NCBI GenBank assembly: GCA_018398585.1
Contig: JAGTTD010000007.1
Span: forward strand, 37,538,911 to 37,602,910
Direction: 5' to 3'
Length of the DNA: 64,000 bases
From: Simmondsia chinensis
Lineage: Eukaryota; Streptophyta; Magnoliopsida; Caryophyllales; Simmondsiaceae
The position numbers and the translations under genes were made by a program. The notes beneath the pieces were generated by a model, which had not been told where the DNA came from, did not search any database, and saw nothing but the letters and a program-made list of their open reading frames with translations. Below, one piece after another: positions 12,104 to 22,184 of this stretch (its first letter is position 1; each line of letters begins with the position of its first letter).

Positions 12104-12284
12104 GACGACGACGACGACGACGACGACGACAACAACAACAACAACAATCACCGACCCAGTGCCTCAAGGGCTCCTAAGCAGGGTCTGGGGGAGGAAGGAT
12201 GTACGCAGCCTATCCTTCCCCCTTCAAGGTGCTACTCTAAAGGGAGGCTGTTTCCGAGGACTCCTAACCTGAGAAGTACAAAAG
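12104..12284 (-). mobile_element. SINE copy e with compound (GTC)n(GTT)n tail
   Basis: The plus strand shows (GAC)n at 12104-12130 running into (AAC)n to about 12147, then 'cagtgcctcaagggctcc', GATGTACGCAGCC and TTTCCGAGGACTCCTAACC. CAAATATT at 12096-12103 and 12285-12292 may be an 8-bp target duplication, which is weak on its own. No 5S-like head. Predicted peptides rich in D/N or S are translations of the tail. Confidence 0.75.
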
Positions 12285-12292
12285 CAAATATT

Positions 12293-13630
12293 TATGAAGA
12301 ACTTTTCTAAAATTGTATTCCCCAGATGTTGAAAGCAGATGACCAGCTGGGAAGAGTGCGATACCAGCACTAAGAACACAGTACGTAGGCAAGCACCAAC
12401 ACAGAAAACTATGATCATACCGTATTTATTTCTGTATAAAAGTGAATGTCCACGACATTTGAAGCAGAATGGTGAAGGCCAAATCGTTCATTAGGCTGAC
12501 AACACAATAGCGAGTAGATGACAATGTTAGGCAAATACCTCATAAACTAGAGTCGATTTAGATGGGCAAGAACAAATATGAAAAAAATTTGAGAAGATAA
12601 GAGGCACAGAAAAACAATAACGCATAGACTTACGTGAAGAACTTCCAAATTGAAGGAAAACACGTGTGGAGGCGAAGGGAACCCAATAAGAAATTTAAAA
12701 GAGAGGATACAACTAGTCTCTAAGCATAACGACATATATATATCTAGACATGGTTGGAGACCTCAGATCTTTTTAAATGGGCTTGTTGGGCTGAAGTAAC
12801 TAGGCCCTTCGCTATGATCACAGATCTCCATTTCTGAATCTAGACATAAATTGGAAACATAACATAATAGATAGCATCATTCATCATGCAAAACCACAGA
12901 AAGAAGCTTCTGATGGTACATGCAATTCCAAATGAAATGGAGATGAAACACAAAATCACAGCTCATCTTGAGCAACATGGAACTTCTCTAATCTGAATTT
13001 TCTGACTGGCTAGAAAAGACAAATGAATTCAAGATGATGCTTCAAATCGTGAAAATTGCAGGAGAAAAAACCGTATAGCTGCACCAAGCAGAAGCAGGGG
13101 TGGGAGCAGGAATGAAAGCTGGAACGGAAGTGGAAACGAGAAAGCGGACTGCCAAAGAAGTTTCGAGAGTTGAGTGTGTGGAGGGAGGGTTTATATTGCT
13201 ATATATTAGATGTAGAAGAAAAATTAAGGAAATGTCATTAATTGAACCATTAAAGCATAACATATTAAAATAAAGTCAATACTGTGCAATAACCAAGAAA
13301 ATTGAGGTTTTGCTCAAGAAAATCAAGAAAATAGAGTACTCTGCAAATAAGATCAAGAAAATTGACTCCAACATATCCCCAGGATTCAAACATTCTTTGA
13401 TTCCGCAATATATTAGCCAACAAATAATCTCATAAATATTTTCTTCACAAAATCGTTCAACTATTGTTTGAATTGTGTTTTTACCAAGTTTGATAAGCAT
13501 TTGAAATGCGAATCTAACTTTGAAACATCGAACCGCATTCCCGAGTACGAAACATCAAGCTTTTTAGGAGTTCCCTATTTACCAAAAATTGACAATTAGG
13601 ATGTGAAATAGATTTTAGTGGTTTCATTTC
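12293..13630. other. Gene-free stretch with a possible minus-strand TATA box
   Basis: Around 13180-13205 the minus strand reads ATATAGCAATATAAACCC, a plausible TATA context, followed by a pyrimidine-rich leader-like sequence and a 73-aa frame (13042-13263) rich in P, S and T. I could not find a continuing exon or known domain and do not call a gene. Confidence 0.3.
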
Positions 13631-13639
13631 GTCAGGTTG

Positions 13640-13850
13640 TGTTGAGAATTTTACATGTGAGTATAGCAAAAATGCTCCACATTGGAGTTATGGCATAAAA
13701 GAGATCAACACATAAGTCTAACAAGCTATTCCACCTAACTCTAAATGGTTCTATGATGGAACCACTAATGAATTTATATATGGAGTTTGCATATGCCAAA
13801 TTCGTGGTTCGAGCCAAAGGTCTAGTGCACTTTCACATTCATTCCATCTG
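13640..13850 (+). repeat. Family A dispersed repeat, near complete
   Basis: Shows the fullest order of family words: 'gagaattttacatgtgagta', 'ccacattggagttatg', 'agagatcaacacataagtct', 'aatttatatatggagtttgc', 'gtggttcgagccaaaggtc'. It serves as the reference copy for the family. Confidence 0.55.
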
Positions 13851-13924
13851 GCTGCCTCATTTCAACAAGAAAAACTATGATCAAGAGAATAATGACTAGA
13901 TTGTTCCTCGGGGATCCATACTAG

Positions 13925-14095
13925 CATAGAAATTGACTAAACACGGTAAAGAAGTTACGTAAGCTGTACAAGGGAGCAGCCTTCCTAAATCCCCTAAAAA
14001 CCCTCTCTCCAAGTTATGAAGGCGGGACTCGATCCCGGGTCTCAGGCACTACCTCCCAAGAACTTTACCAACTAAATTAGTTGACAACGTTCGTA
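13925..14095 (-). mobile_element. tRNA-derived SINE
   Basis: The minus strand has a box-A-like TAATTTAGTTGGTAAAG and, about 30 bases on, GAGACCCGGGATCGAGTCCC, a clear box B, in the arrangement of a tRNA-derived pol III promoter. The downstream body ('ggagagagggtttttagggg') differs from the Au-type 3' domain found elsewhere. A functional tRNA is unlikely because the acceptor and anticodon stems do not close. Confidence 0.6.
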
Positions 14096-15329
14096 CAATG
14101 GGTCAACGCCATATATTAGCACTCACATATAGAAGCACGTGAGAGATAAGGGAACATTAGGCTTCTAGTGTGCCTATAGCCGAAAATAGACCGATTTTTT
14201 GTCGCCCTTCAATTCTCTTCTAAGTTTAGTGGATTGTTTTTCCTTTTGTTTGTAGTTTTTCCCTCAATTTAGAGTTTTCCTTGTAAATCTGTGTTTTAGT
14301 GCGCGGGTTCTCTCTCCCTCCCTCTTGCTCTCTCTCACAACTAAAAGTATCAATTTTTTTATTGGGTTTTTGCACTACACACACTTCAAGCTCAAAGAGC
14401 ATTCACGTGAAAGGAGTATAAAAGCATCCATAGCCTTCACTCATCATCTCAACCTTTTAAAATAATTGGTTTCTTGACAACTTTTAAACAATATTACAAT
14501 ACTTAATATAATTGATGGATTAAATTCATCATTTTAAAATATAACAACTAAATGGATATGATACGAGCCGAAAATAGGATTGGGGATATTAATACAAATA
14601 TTCCCAAGCCCGATCCCGAGCTTCATAATTCGGCCGAGTTACTTGGGCTCGAGTCAGCAATGCTACATCATCCTTGCTAAGGTGGCAGCCATAGTCATAA
14701 TGGGATTAGCGTTAATTAGGGTCATGTTTGATGAGTTGATGTTCTCTCTCCCTCTCCCTAATTCTCTCTCTGTCTTCTCCCCTTTTCTTATGTAATTACT
14801 TCATTTTAGGAGTTTATACTTAAAATATATATACAAATATGCAACAAGACAGCCGTTTACTGCACCGTAGCTTTGACTATAGCTGGTGTGAGTGTTAGAT
14901 TCTATTGATTAAGCTAGATTTGATCTAAGTTCATATCGGAATACCATTGTCATAGAATAGAATAGAGGAATTAAATAATTCATAAGATAGACGAAAGTTG
15001 AAAATGTACCAGCAATGAATCTGTTGACCCGATTGATCGGATACCAACATAAACTCTAAGCAGGCAATACAATCAATCGGACATTAACAGATTCCTGACA
15101 ATCATACGCAACGTTTTAGCATCGAAAACCGATAATCCATGGTTGAATATCCCGATCGCAGCGAACAGAAGCAATGGCAGCCAACAAACGTGAATGAAAT
15201 CCAGTTGGGTAAAGGGGGGAAAATGAAAGTGAAAATCAAATCAAAGAAAAACGATGAGGAAGTGGAATTCTACGACTGAAACGGCGTCGTCGTAGCAGAG
15301 AGTAGGCGTGGAAGAAGGAGGCTGTTGTG
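14096..15329. other. Gene-free stretch
   Basis: No gene. It includes a short run with the look of an LTR U5 (14160-14345, pyrimidine-rich) and otherwise unremarkable AT-rich sequence. Confidence 0.35.
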
Positions 15330-15338
15330 TTCAATTTA

Positions 15339-16073
15339 GGGAAATTATCACACATAAAACGAGGTTTGAGTATTTATCACTTAGATATCTAAAGTTTTAA
15401 TATATTAACAATCAGATACCCTTTTTTAAAAAAATATGATAGATTTTTGTGAGTAAATGTTAAAATTGAATATAATTTCAACAATATATTAGTATTTTCA
15501 TTAGATTTGATATTTTTTTTTTAGGGTTCATTTATCAAGCACTAAGGCACCGTTCGAAATTAAGCGTGCTTGAGCGAGAGTAATACCGGGATGAGTGACC
15601 TCCTGGGAATTTCTCGTGTTGCCAACCCTATAAGGTTGGGGGCCCTCGGAAATAGCCTCTTGGCAGGGTTACACCCTGAAGGGATAAGGCTGCGTACAAC
15701 CCCTCCTAGACCCCGCTTATGCCGGAGCCCTTGAGACATTGAGTCTGCTGTTGTTGTTGTATTAGACTTGATGATTTTTTGCCCAAAATGTGAAAATGAC
15801 ACATAACATTGGTATTTTTAGGTAACATTCGGTGAATATTTTATCACAATTAGTTGAATTTTTTTATGAAAACATAGGCATTCTCTTATATATATTGGCA
15901 TATTCATGTCTTATATCAACAATTTCTAAATTTATTAAATTTTGACATAAAATACCTACTTGATAAAATATTTAAACCTTAAGGCACCTCATTATAAATA
16001 TATATATATCAAAATATTAGGACATCTAAGTGATAAATGCTCAAAACTCAAAGTACCTAAGTGACAATTTCCC
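15339..16073. mobile_element. Mutator-like MITE carrying a SINE
   Basis: Left terminus GGGAAATTATCACACATAAA and the reverse complement of the right terminus (GGGAAATTGTCACTTAGGTA) are related, and further inward both ends share ATTTATCACTTAGAT. The flanks TTCAATTTA (15330-15338) and TTCGATTTA (16074-16082) form a 9-bp duplication with one mismatch, as expected for Mutator-type transposition. It is non-coding. SINE copy f sits inside and accounts for about 260 bp. Confidence 0.65.
15512..15760 (+). mobile_element. SINE copy f with partial 5S rRNA head
   Basis: ATTAGATTTGAT (15500-15511) and ATTAGACTTGAT (15761-15772) form a 12-bp duplication with one mismatch. The head contains AATTAAGCGTGCTTGAGCGA and GATGAGTGACCTCCTGGGAA, which are 5S rRNA box A and box C sequence (plant 5S: AGTTAAGCGTGCTTGGGCGA, GATGGGTGACCTCCTGGGAA). 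The conserved 3' domain follows (AAGGCTGCGTAC, GGAGCCCTTGAG) with a (TTG)n tail. The 5' third of the 5S sequence is degraded. Confidence 0.8.
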
Positions 16074-16395
16074 TTCGATTTATTAGTCAAACTTAGTTTA
16101 GTTTAGTAGCTTTTTCTTTTTACGTCGGTCAAGATTACTACATCCTTCAACACTCGAGCAATGGAATGATAACATTGAACCTAAGATCTCTTATTTGAAA
16201 GTTGAAAGATACACCAATACACAATATAATTTAGGCCAAGATCTTGGTTGTTTAATTGCATTAAGCCCTATTTATAAAATAAGAGTTGTATCAATTTGAT
16301 TATAGAATTTTAGTTTTTGACTCTATATATAATTATCAATGTTAGATTAGGATTGAGATTTAATGTATTGCATGTAATCTTTCACTAATATAATA

Positions 16396-16558
16396 CAACC
16401 ATCAATCCAGTGCCTCAAGGGCTCCTGCATAAGCATGGTGTTTTTTTTTTTTTTTTTTTTTTGGGGGGGGGGGGGGAGGGGTTTGAGAATGTACACAACC
16501 TTATCCCTTCAAACTGCTACCCTAAAAGAATACTATTTCAAAGGACCACCAACCTTAG
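16396..16558 (-). mobile_element. SINE copy g, head almost absent, with T22/G14 block
   Basis: AATCTTTCACTAATATAATA (16376-16395) and the same 20 bases with one mismatch (16559-16578) bracket the element. On the minus strand it begins at CTAAGGTTGGTGGTCC, the start of the 3' domain, so it was inserted 5'-truncated or never had a head. A T22 run (16441-16462) joined directly to G14 (16463-16476) interrupts the domain. Confidence 0.8.
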
Positions 16559-16886
16559 AATCTTTCACTGATATAATAAAATTTGTTATTTCTCCTTATT
16601 TATAAAGTGGCTCGTAACATTAATAGAGCGGAGCTTAAACCAGCCTAGAAGCTGTTTGCCTATATGCTATTAATCTAGTCTCTAAACTTTTAATTACATC
16701 AATTTAATCTTAATATAGTTAAAACATTATTCCATCCAAGCCCAACATTAAAAAGTAAACATAAATCTCAATTAAAATCATACCCTTAATTAACATTTAC
16801 AAAGCATATTCACCCTATATAAACGTCCAATCATGTCCCCTTAAAATGAAAAGCGTATGTAAGAAATAAACATTTATGATTTTAGA

Positions 16887-17015
16887 CATAACGACACCAA
16901 ACCCAATGCCTAAGGCTCCCGCCAAGGCAAAATATAAGGGTAGTGAAATTTACACAGTATCACCCACACAAAGTACTACCCCGAAACGAGGCTATTTCCG
17001 AAAAGCCTCCAACCT
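16887..17015 (-). mobile_element. SINE copy h, degenerate 3' domain
   Basis: 'cacccaatgcct'-type start, 'aaggctcccgcc', 'ttacacagtatcacccacac' and TATTTCCGAAAAGCCTCCAACC follow the order of the 3' domain. No head or duplication is visible. It lies 58 bp from copy i, in the same orientation. Confidence 0.55.
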
Positions 17016-17072
17016 TGAATTAATGCTAATTTCAACCCTTAACTCTTTGGAATCATTTCAACCATACAGAAA

Positions 17073-17299
17073 GCCAACATTCCCAATGCCCCAAGAGCTC
17101 CCGTCTAAACAAAGACTGGAGGAGTGAATGTACCTAACCTTCCCCCTTCAGGTAGGCTGTTTCTAAGAACCCCAAACCTAAGGGGTGCAATACGAGGACT
17201 TCCCAGGAGGTTACCCATCTTAGTATTACTCTCAGCCAAGCACACTTAACTTCGAAATTCTAATAGGATCTGATGCTTACATGTTGGTATCCTCTTAGG
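17073..17299 (-). mobile_element. Full-length 5S rRNA-headed SINE (copy i)
   Basis: Perfect 16-bp target duplication TTCAACCATACAGAAA at 17057-17072 and 17300-17315 fixes both ends (227 bp). On the minus strand the first ~125 bases follow 5S rRNA through most of its length: GAGGATACCAACATG, then GATCCTATTAGAATTTCGAA, GTTAAGTGTGCTTGGCTGAG and GATGGGTAACCTCCTGGGAA. These span the box A, intermediate element and box C of the internal pol III promoter. The Au-type 3' domain follows and ends in a short TTGGGAATGTTGGC tail. A solitary 5S gene or Cassandra LTR would not explain the fused tail and the duplication. Confidence 0.9.
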
Positions 17300-17315
17300 T
17301 TCAACCATACAGAAA

Positions 17316-18619
17316 CAAAACCGATATAATAAAAAATGTAAAAACTAAACTGACATTACAAATACGATAACCAATGGCATAAATAACCAAAAAAGAAAAA
17401 AAAAATTTAGATCTTCAAGAAACAAGGACCTTAATACAATAATAAGCAAAGAAGAGCCTCGTGAAAGTTGATCGCCACTAAACACCATATAGAATAGTCT
17501 GCATTCAACAATGGCAACAACGAAAGATATCAAGTTTACATACCAAAACAAAATCTACCTTCTGCATTACTGTAAATTTTCGGTCCATAGAAACAACTGG
17601 GTGTTAAATTCAGTAACATGAACTCAGTGATCACTGCAGCCTCGGTCTCGGTGGATCCACATCACTTTATTGATGAGAAGAGAAGGATGAACAAGAACTG
17701 AGAGGTAAAGCGATGACATGAGCCACGTAATGATAACCAAATGAAAACCTAAGGACTTGTGTGACATAATTTTCGCTTACAACTTTTGGTTTTGGAAAAA
17801 CTAAAAAGTCGGGTTTTAAAAACGATTTTTTTTTTCTAGAACTTGGGTTCCTGTTGTTAGATTTCACTCGGACAAGAAAAACCTAAAACAGGAAAGAAGT
17901 AACCAGAAAAAATTCATTTCAAAAATCTCGTTTTTAGTTTCTTAAAACCAAAAAAATCACAAAACCGGTACCAAACATACCCTAAGTGACAACAAGGTTT
18001 GGCCTAACAATAAAAACACAACCAATGTTGAAGCCTTAGAGCAAGAGTTCAATATCAGGTGAAGATTACAAATAGTTCCCTCTTACCCCAGTGCTCACTA
18101 CGGTAAAGGCCTTCTCCAATGGGATCTCCATTTTCGTATTCTCTTACGAAGGGGGAGAGAGAATCTTACGTCCATGCTTCCCCAGAACAGAACTGAGAAG
18201 TTTTTAAACGAATCGTTTTGGGGGTCAAATGGTCATCCTGCTAATAGCTTTGGTAATAAAGAACAGAGAAAGATATAAACATCAAAACTGAAAAAATCCT
18301 AAATCCCAAAATGCATCAGCGAGAGCCACTTCATTTTGGGAACAAAGGAATCATCAGTTGCATCATCATCATCATCATCATCCCAAGGAATTCTCTGCAC
18401 CGAAAAGGTTAGAACCAGAATATTACAAACATCTGAATCCTGTACTGATAATAAATTATTAAAATCAAATATGAGACACACACAGAATATCTATGATAGA
18501 ATTGGTTAGAAGCACAAGAAGAAGATGAGAGCGGAATATTGTACAATGGCGGGCAACACAGCCATGGCTCCTCCTTCCATGTACAAATCTTCAATTATCT
18601 GACACTATGCTTGAATTCG
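17316..18619. other. Intergenic / 3' flank of the RNA-binding-protein gene
   Basis: About 17720-17990 is an inverted-repeat-prone 'aaccaaaa/ttttggtt' MITE-like block. 18300-18619 is probably 3' untranslated sequence of the gene to its right; it holds (CAT)7 at 18361-18382 and, on the minus strand, TTTCGGTGCAG followed by AGAATTCC, which could be a 3'-UTR intron acceptor. Confidence 0.4.
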
Positions 18620-21600
18620 TCAGCTGGAGAGACCCACAGGAGAGGCTTTTGATTGTCCGTGAAGTGTTCTTGAATTCTTCCTGGTGTGGACTGTACCTTG
18701 TCCCGACTTCAAACCCAAAGAATCGACATCTGCCCTTCCTCCCTGGACCCGAGCTGCATCACTAACTGGTATTTGGCCATCGCCTTGAACCTCCGCAGGT
18801 GATTTTTCCATTCCCGGTTCGGGAATTCCATTACCCGAATTGGGCATGCCCATCACCGCCATCCCACCCCCGTTCATTCCATCAGGATAGAACCCAGCAA
18901 CGCTATAAGGCACAGGTCGAACACCTACCATCCCCCCCACATTCCAAGGGCTCCTTGGAGCCACCATATGCATACCGTATCCAACAGGCCCATACCCACT
19001 AACCGGATATCCACCACCATAGACGACACCATAGTAATACCCTCCAGCACCGGGATAAGTAGGAGGGCCCAACTGACCTGGGAGAAAGCCATAACCAGGA
19101 CTCTGAGACCAGTAATTCTCTTGAACTTGCCCACCAGAAGACGAGCCCATTCCACCAACAAATCTTGAATTATTGTATACGTTGTTAGGACCTTTTGTTC
19201 CCTCTTTAGGGACAGCTTTCTTAACCTCCACGAACTTGCCAGCCAGTTCATGGAAGCTCTTCTGCATAATATTCTCTACAACTTCTTCAGAATCGAATGT
19301 AATGAATCCGAAACCACGAGGCCTGTTAGTGGTGTTGTCATGCATTACAACTACATCAGTTATCCTACCAAACTGCTCAAAGTAACCCTTAAACTCCTCT
19401 TCAGTTAGATTAGCAGACAAACCCCCTACAAATATCTTCTTAGTCCTAAACTGATTTGAATCGCTGTTGTTGATATTACCGCCATAAAAACTACCACTAC
19501 TGCTGTTCCTACCTGAGTGTCCTCTAATATTCTGTGAGTGATGATGGGTCTGGTTATGTTGTTGCTGTTTGTTGTGGGTATTTTGTTGTTCACTCCTTGG
19601 TATGGCTTTTTTCACTTCTACCTATAAAAACAATGCCAAACAAACGAAATAAAACAACCAGGCAACCATCAAGAACAGAAAATTAACTCGCAAATTCAGA
19701 ATAATTTCATCATCTAAAGAAGGGAAAAAGAGAATAAATCCACTAAAGGAAAGGAAAACTAGTGTCTCGCTTCATCACTTCCAACAAAAAGACCTACATG
19801 GCAAAAAAATAAAAAATAAAATAAAAAGAAAATGAGATATATAGATAAGGAAATACGAAAAGCACAAAGGAGAAATGGAATATCACACTCTTAACAATTT
19901 CATAAATTCAAGATTGAACAGACTAGTTGAAGAGAGATAAATTTACCTCCTGTTTGGCAACTCCATAATGAGGGTAAAGAAGGGTAAGGGTAATGGAGGG
20001 TAAGAGTTTACCTTTGTTCGGAAGCATCTTTTGAGGGGTCCACCTTTGGGTCCAATATGAAAATTTTATCATGTTTATAAGGTGGATTCAATGAGAATAG
20101 CCACTGAAAAGAAGGACAAGGGTAATGGAGGGTAAGAGTTTACCTTTGTTCGGAAGCATCTTTTGAGGGGTCCACCTTTGGGTCCAATATGAAAATTTTA
20201 TCATGTTTATAAGGTGGATTCAATGAGAATAGCCACTGAAAGTCGACAGTTGACTACACTTGAGTTAATAAAAGTTAATTTTAGACTTTCCCCTGTTGGC
20301 TAGTGAAGGACGTGAAGACTCGGCAATGGCCAGGGAGGAGGAAACTACACATTTGACTTGAGTCTGTGCCCCCCCACTTGAGTCTACCTTTGTTAACCGC
20401 ATTAGCCCCGTTTTCTCTACCCCCAATTCAAGGGGCACAATTTTGCCCTTATTTTAACTATGACTCTCTTTATCCTTATCTCTTTACCAAATTGGCAAGT
20501 AAAGGTAGCTTATGTACCTCTCTCTTTACCCTTATCTCTAATTATTCAAGATATTCAAACAAGAGTAGGATAATCTTACTTTTCTCCTCTTTACCCCTTT
20601 ACCCAATGGCCAAACAAAACATTATGGTTCGGACCTCTTCTTCACTTCTTCAACGTGAAACAAGCTAAAACGAGAGAAATATATAAAAAAAAAAAAAAAC
20701 ACATAATTAAACTCATAATCAACAACTACAAAGCCTAAACTTCATTATTCATCATTCCACGTAAAACAAAAAACACCACAAGTATCATGAAGAGAGAGAA
20801 AGCTAGGGTTTTAGCAGAAAGCTATAAAACCAACTATTCCAAAATTTTAAGCTGATGGGTAAGGAACGAAGAATGGTTTTACACTTAACAACTAAAAAGC
20901 ATAAACTCAATTATTTACAAGTCCAAGAACCAAAAAAAATAAATAAAATTATTATTCTCAAAGCAATTATGTAACTTCCAAGAGATGAAAGCCACAAAAT
21001 TACCATGAAAATAACAATTTTGCTCTAACAATAACAACTTACCCTCGTAATAACATTACCCAAAGAAAACACAAGTATCATGAAGAGAGAGAAAGCTAGG
21101 GTTTTAGCAAAAGCGCATAAACTCACCGTAACTTACAACAAATGAAAGCCACAAAAATGCCCTGGAAACAACAATTTTACTCTACCAATAACAATTTCAC
21201 CCTCCTAACAACATTACCCAAAAAACAACACAAGCGTCATGAAGAGACAGGGCTAGAATTTTAGCAGAAAGGAGTTATTATTATTGCCAGAGCAATGATG
21301 TGACTTACACCAAATGAAAGCCACAAAATTGCCATAGAAACAACAATTTTACTCTAACAATAGCAAATTTACCCTCACAACAACATCAAATAACACAAGT
21401 ATCATGAAGGGAGAGAAAGCTAGGGTTTTGGCGTAAAAGAGTTATTATTTTCAAAGCAATGATGTGACTTAGCCACAAAATTGCCATAGAAACAACAATT
21501 TTGCTCTAACCCTCGTAACAACATTACCCAAAAATAACACAAGTATCTTGAAGAGAGAGAAAGCCAGGGTTTTAACATAAAGGAGTTATTATTATCAGAG

Positions 21601-22122
21601 CAATGATGTACTTAGCCACAAAATTGCCATAGAAACAACAATTTTACTCTAACAATACCAATTTCACCATCGTAACGACATTACCCAAAAAATAGAAGTA
21701 CCACGAAGAGAAAGAAAGCTAGGGTTTTGGCGTAAAGGAGCTAGCAATGATGTGATTTAGACACAAAACCACCCTAGAAACAACAATTTCGCTCTAACAA
21801 TAACAATTTCACCCTCATAATAGCATTACCCAACAAAAACACAAGTACCACTTAGAGAGAGAAAGCCAGGGTTTTATCAAAAGCGCATAAAACTCACCGT
21901 ACGCCCAAGAATCACATGCGGAACCTGAAGCGCACGGTCCGCGGCAGCGGGATCAGCGAAAGAGACGAACCCAAACCCTCTAGGGCTCCCAGTAGTGCGA
22001 TCCTTCGCTATAACGGAGGACAAAACGTCGCCGTATTGCCTGAAATGGTCACAGAGAGTGGCCTCACTTGTGTCACGTGATATCCCGCCGATGAACAATT
22101 TTCCGGCGTCGGAATCCGCCAT
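18620..22122 (-). CDS. hnRNP/Musashi-like RNA-binding protein, two RRMs
   Basis: Binds single-stranded RNA, presumably acting in mRNA processing, transport or translation (inferred from the family). Exon 1 is 21898-22122 and exon 2 is 18620-19621; the intron (2,276 bp, phase 0) has a GTGAGT donor and a TTTTTATAG acceptor. The product is 408 aa. RRM1 spans about residues 8-85, with RNP2 LFIGGI (9-14) and RNP1 RGFGFVSF (48-55). RRM1 is split by the intron between T75 and V76, so VEVKKAIPR continues in exon 2. A Q/N/H/S-rich linker follows. RRM2 is at about 136-217 with IFVGGL (138-143) and RGFGFITF (177-184). The rest is a Gly/Tyr/Pro-rich low-complexity tail. This matches plant 'heterogeneous nuclear ribonucleoprotein 1-like' proteins of about 400 aa. 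The start codon is the only ATG before RRM1. A telo-box lies about 50 bases upstream, and the intron is full of repeats. Confidence 0.92.
19945..20620. mobile_element. MITE-like element in the RNA-binding-protein intron
   Basis: The left end (tgtttggcaactccataatg, agggtaaagaagggtaagg) and the reverse complement of the right end (tgtttggccattgggtaaag, gggtaaagaggag) match imperfectly, giving inverted ends of about 40 bases. It is non-coding. A clean target duplication was not found, so the superfamily is open (hAT-like termini are possible). Confidence 0.45.
19986..20241. repeat. Two-copy tandem duplication, ~124 bp, period 132
   Basis: The block from 'aagggtaatggagggtaaga' to 'gaatagccactgaaa' occurs at 19986-20109 and again at 20118-20241 with no differences I could see, which suggests a recent duplication. 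It lies within the MITE-like element and the intron. Confidence 0.85.
20781..21890. repeat. Intronic tandem array with telo-box units
   Basis: At least seven units begin with 'agtatcatgaagagagagaa' or variants, at about 20781, 21074, 21233, 21398, 21542, 21697 and 21844, with spacing 144-165 bp except the first gap (293, probably one decayed unit). On the minus (transcribed) strand each has GCTAAAACCCTAGCTTTCTC; the plant telo-box AAACCCTA is intact in four (20781, 21074, 21398, 21697). The last unit abuts the exon 1 donor, so the array grew from the 5' end of the intron. The unit at about 21108-21127 repeats the donor context (ACGGTGAGTTTATGCGC). Confidence 0.85.
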
Positions 22123-22170
22123 TGTTGTCCCCCTCGAAAGGAATTTGAAATCGGAGTGAAAAAAGAGAGC

Positions 22171-22184
22171 TAGGGTTAGGGTTT
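22171..22184 (-). promoter_or_regulatory. Double telo-box in the 5' leader of the RNA-binding-protein gene
   Basis: The minus strand reads AAACCCTAACCCTA 49-62 bases upstream of the ATG. Telo-boxes near the transcription start are characteristic of plant genes for translation and RNA metabolism (established knowledge). A TATA-like TTAAATA lies further out near 22245. Confidence 0.6.

Noticed and set aside
12080..12310. Asp/Asn-repeat protein (76 aa)
   Set aside because: It translates the (GAC)n(AAC)n SINE tail.
13060..13100. miR168-like string (CTTGGTGCAG on the minus strand)
   Set aside because: Only ten bases match and no hairpin partner is visible.
20781..21890. CRISPR-like array
   Set aside because: Units are about 150 bp, imperfect and in a plant intron; there are no short identical repeats with unique spacers and no cas genes.
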